In this document: positions 63,253-64,000 of the stretch, in pieces
Layout of the letters: every line of letters begins with the position of its first letter
How positions within the stretch are numbered: position 1 is the first letter of the stretch
Origin: Megascapheus bottae
Lineage: Eukaryota; Chordata; Mammalia; Rodentia; Geomyidae
NCBI GenBank assembly: GCA_024803745.1
Contig: JANJXV010000040.1
Location: forward strand, 2,250,257-2,314,256
DNA length: 64,000 bases
Direction of reading: 5' to 3'
The notes under the pieces: model-generated
What the model saw: only the letters and a program-made list of their open reading frames with translations
What the model was told of the DNA's origin: nothing
The model's database searches: none
Position numbers and translations under genes: made by a program

Positions 63253-64000
<748 letters not shown>

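Overview
This is nuclear DNA of a mammal, most likely a geomyoid rodent (kangaroo rat, pocket mouse or pocket gopher group). Two spliced vertebrate genes are recognisable, both on the + strand: the last three coding exons of B4GALNT3 at the left edge and the first four coding exons of WNK1 from 31.7 kb to the right edge. The rodent assignment rests on about 100 retroposon copies of two related SINE families. Family A is a dimer with an ID-like tRNA left monomer and a 'Geo' right monomer; it matches what I know as IDL-Geo, described as restricted to Geomyoidea. Family B joins a 7SL/B1-like left part to the same Geo right part. In the entries below, 'A', 'B', 'IDL' and 'Geo' refer to these units. 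The family names come from memory and were not checked against a repeat library.

Layout. 1-884: the end of B4GALNT3, with very short pyrimidine-rich introns and a purine minisatellite starting four bases after the stop codon. 0.9-29.7 kb: intergenic DNA, GC-rich on the left and packed with SINEs, microsatellites and a few old MIR copies. I found no exon of NINJ2, the gene that lies between these two genes in human and mouse. 29.7-30.7 kb: a polypurine (GA-rich) minisatellite of about 1 kb. 30.9-32.5 kb: the WNK1 CpG-island promoter, with two ZNF143-type motifs, an upstream ORF and coding exon 1. 32.46-55.95 kb: intron 1, which opens with two GC-rich minisatellites and continues as AT-richer DNA crowded with SINEs, many of them nested. 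55.95-63.67 kb: exons 2-4 with introns 2 and 3. The window ends in intron 4.

Biology. WNK1 is the chloride-sensing kinase that activates SPAK/OSR1 and so controls cation-chloride cotransporters. The window encodes residues 1-441: the low-complexity N terminus and most of the kinase domain, including the unusual catalytic lysine (K237), the Cys in the normal Lys position (C254), the HRD and DLG motifs, the four chloride-pocket residues and the activation-loop serine S386. B4GALNT3 is a Golgi enzyme making the LacdiNAc disaccharide. The two genes are neighbours by conserved synteny; nothing here suggests a shared pathway.

I see no unusual multi-gene system. The most interesting points are the shared Geo monomer in two SINE families, a recent insertion with an IDL head and an unusual 15-bp-repeat GC-rich tail at 62.2 kb, the apparent loss or relocation of NINJ2, the minisatellites flanking the WNK1 promoter and first splice donor, and a Pro/Ala expansion in the WNK1 N terminus.
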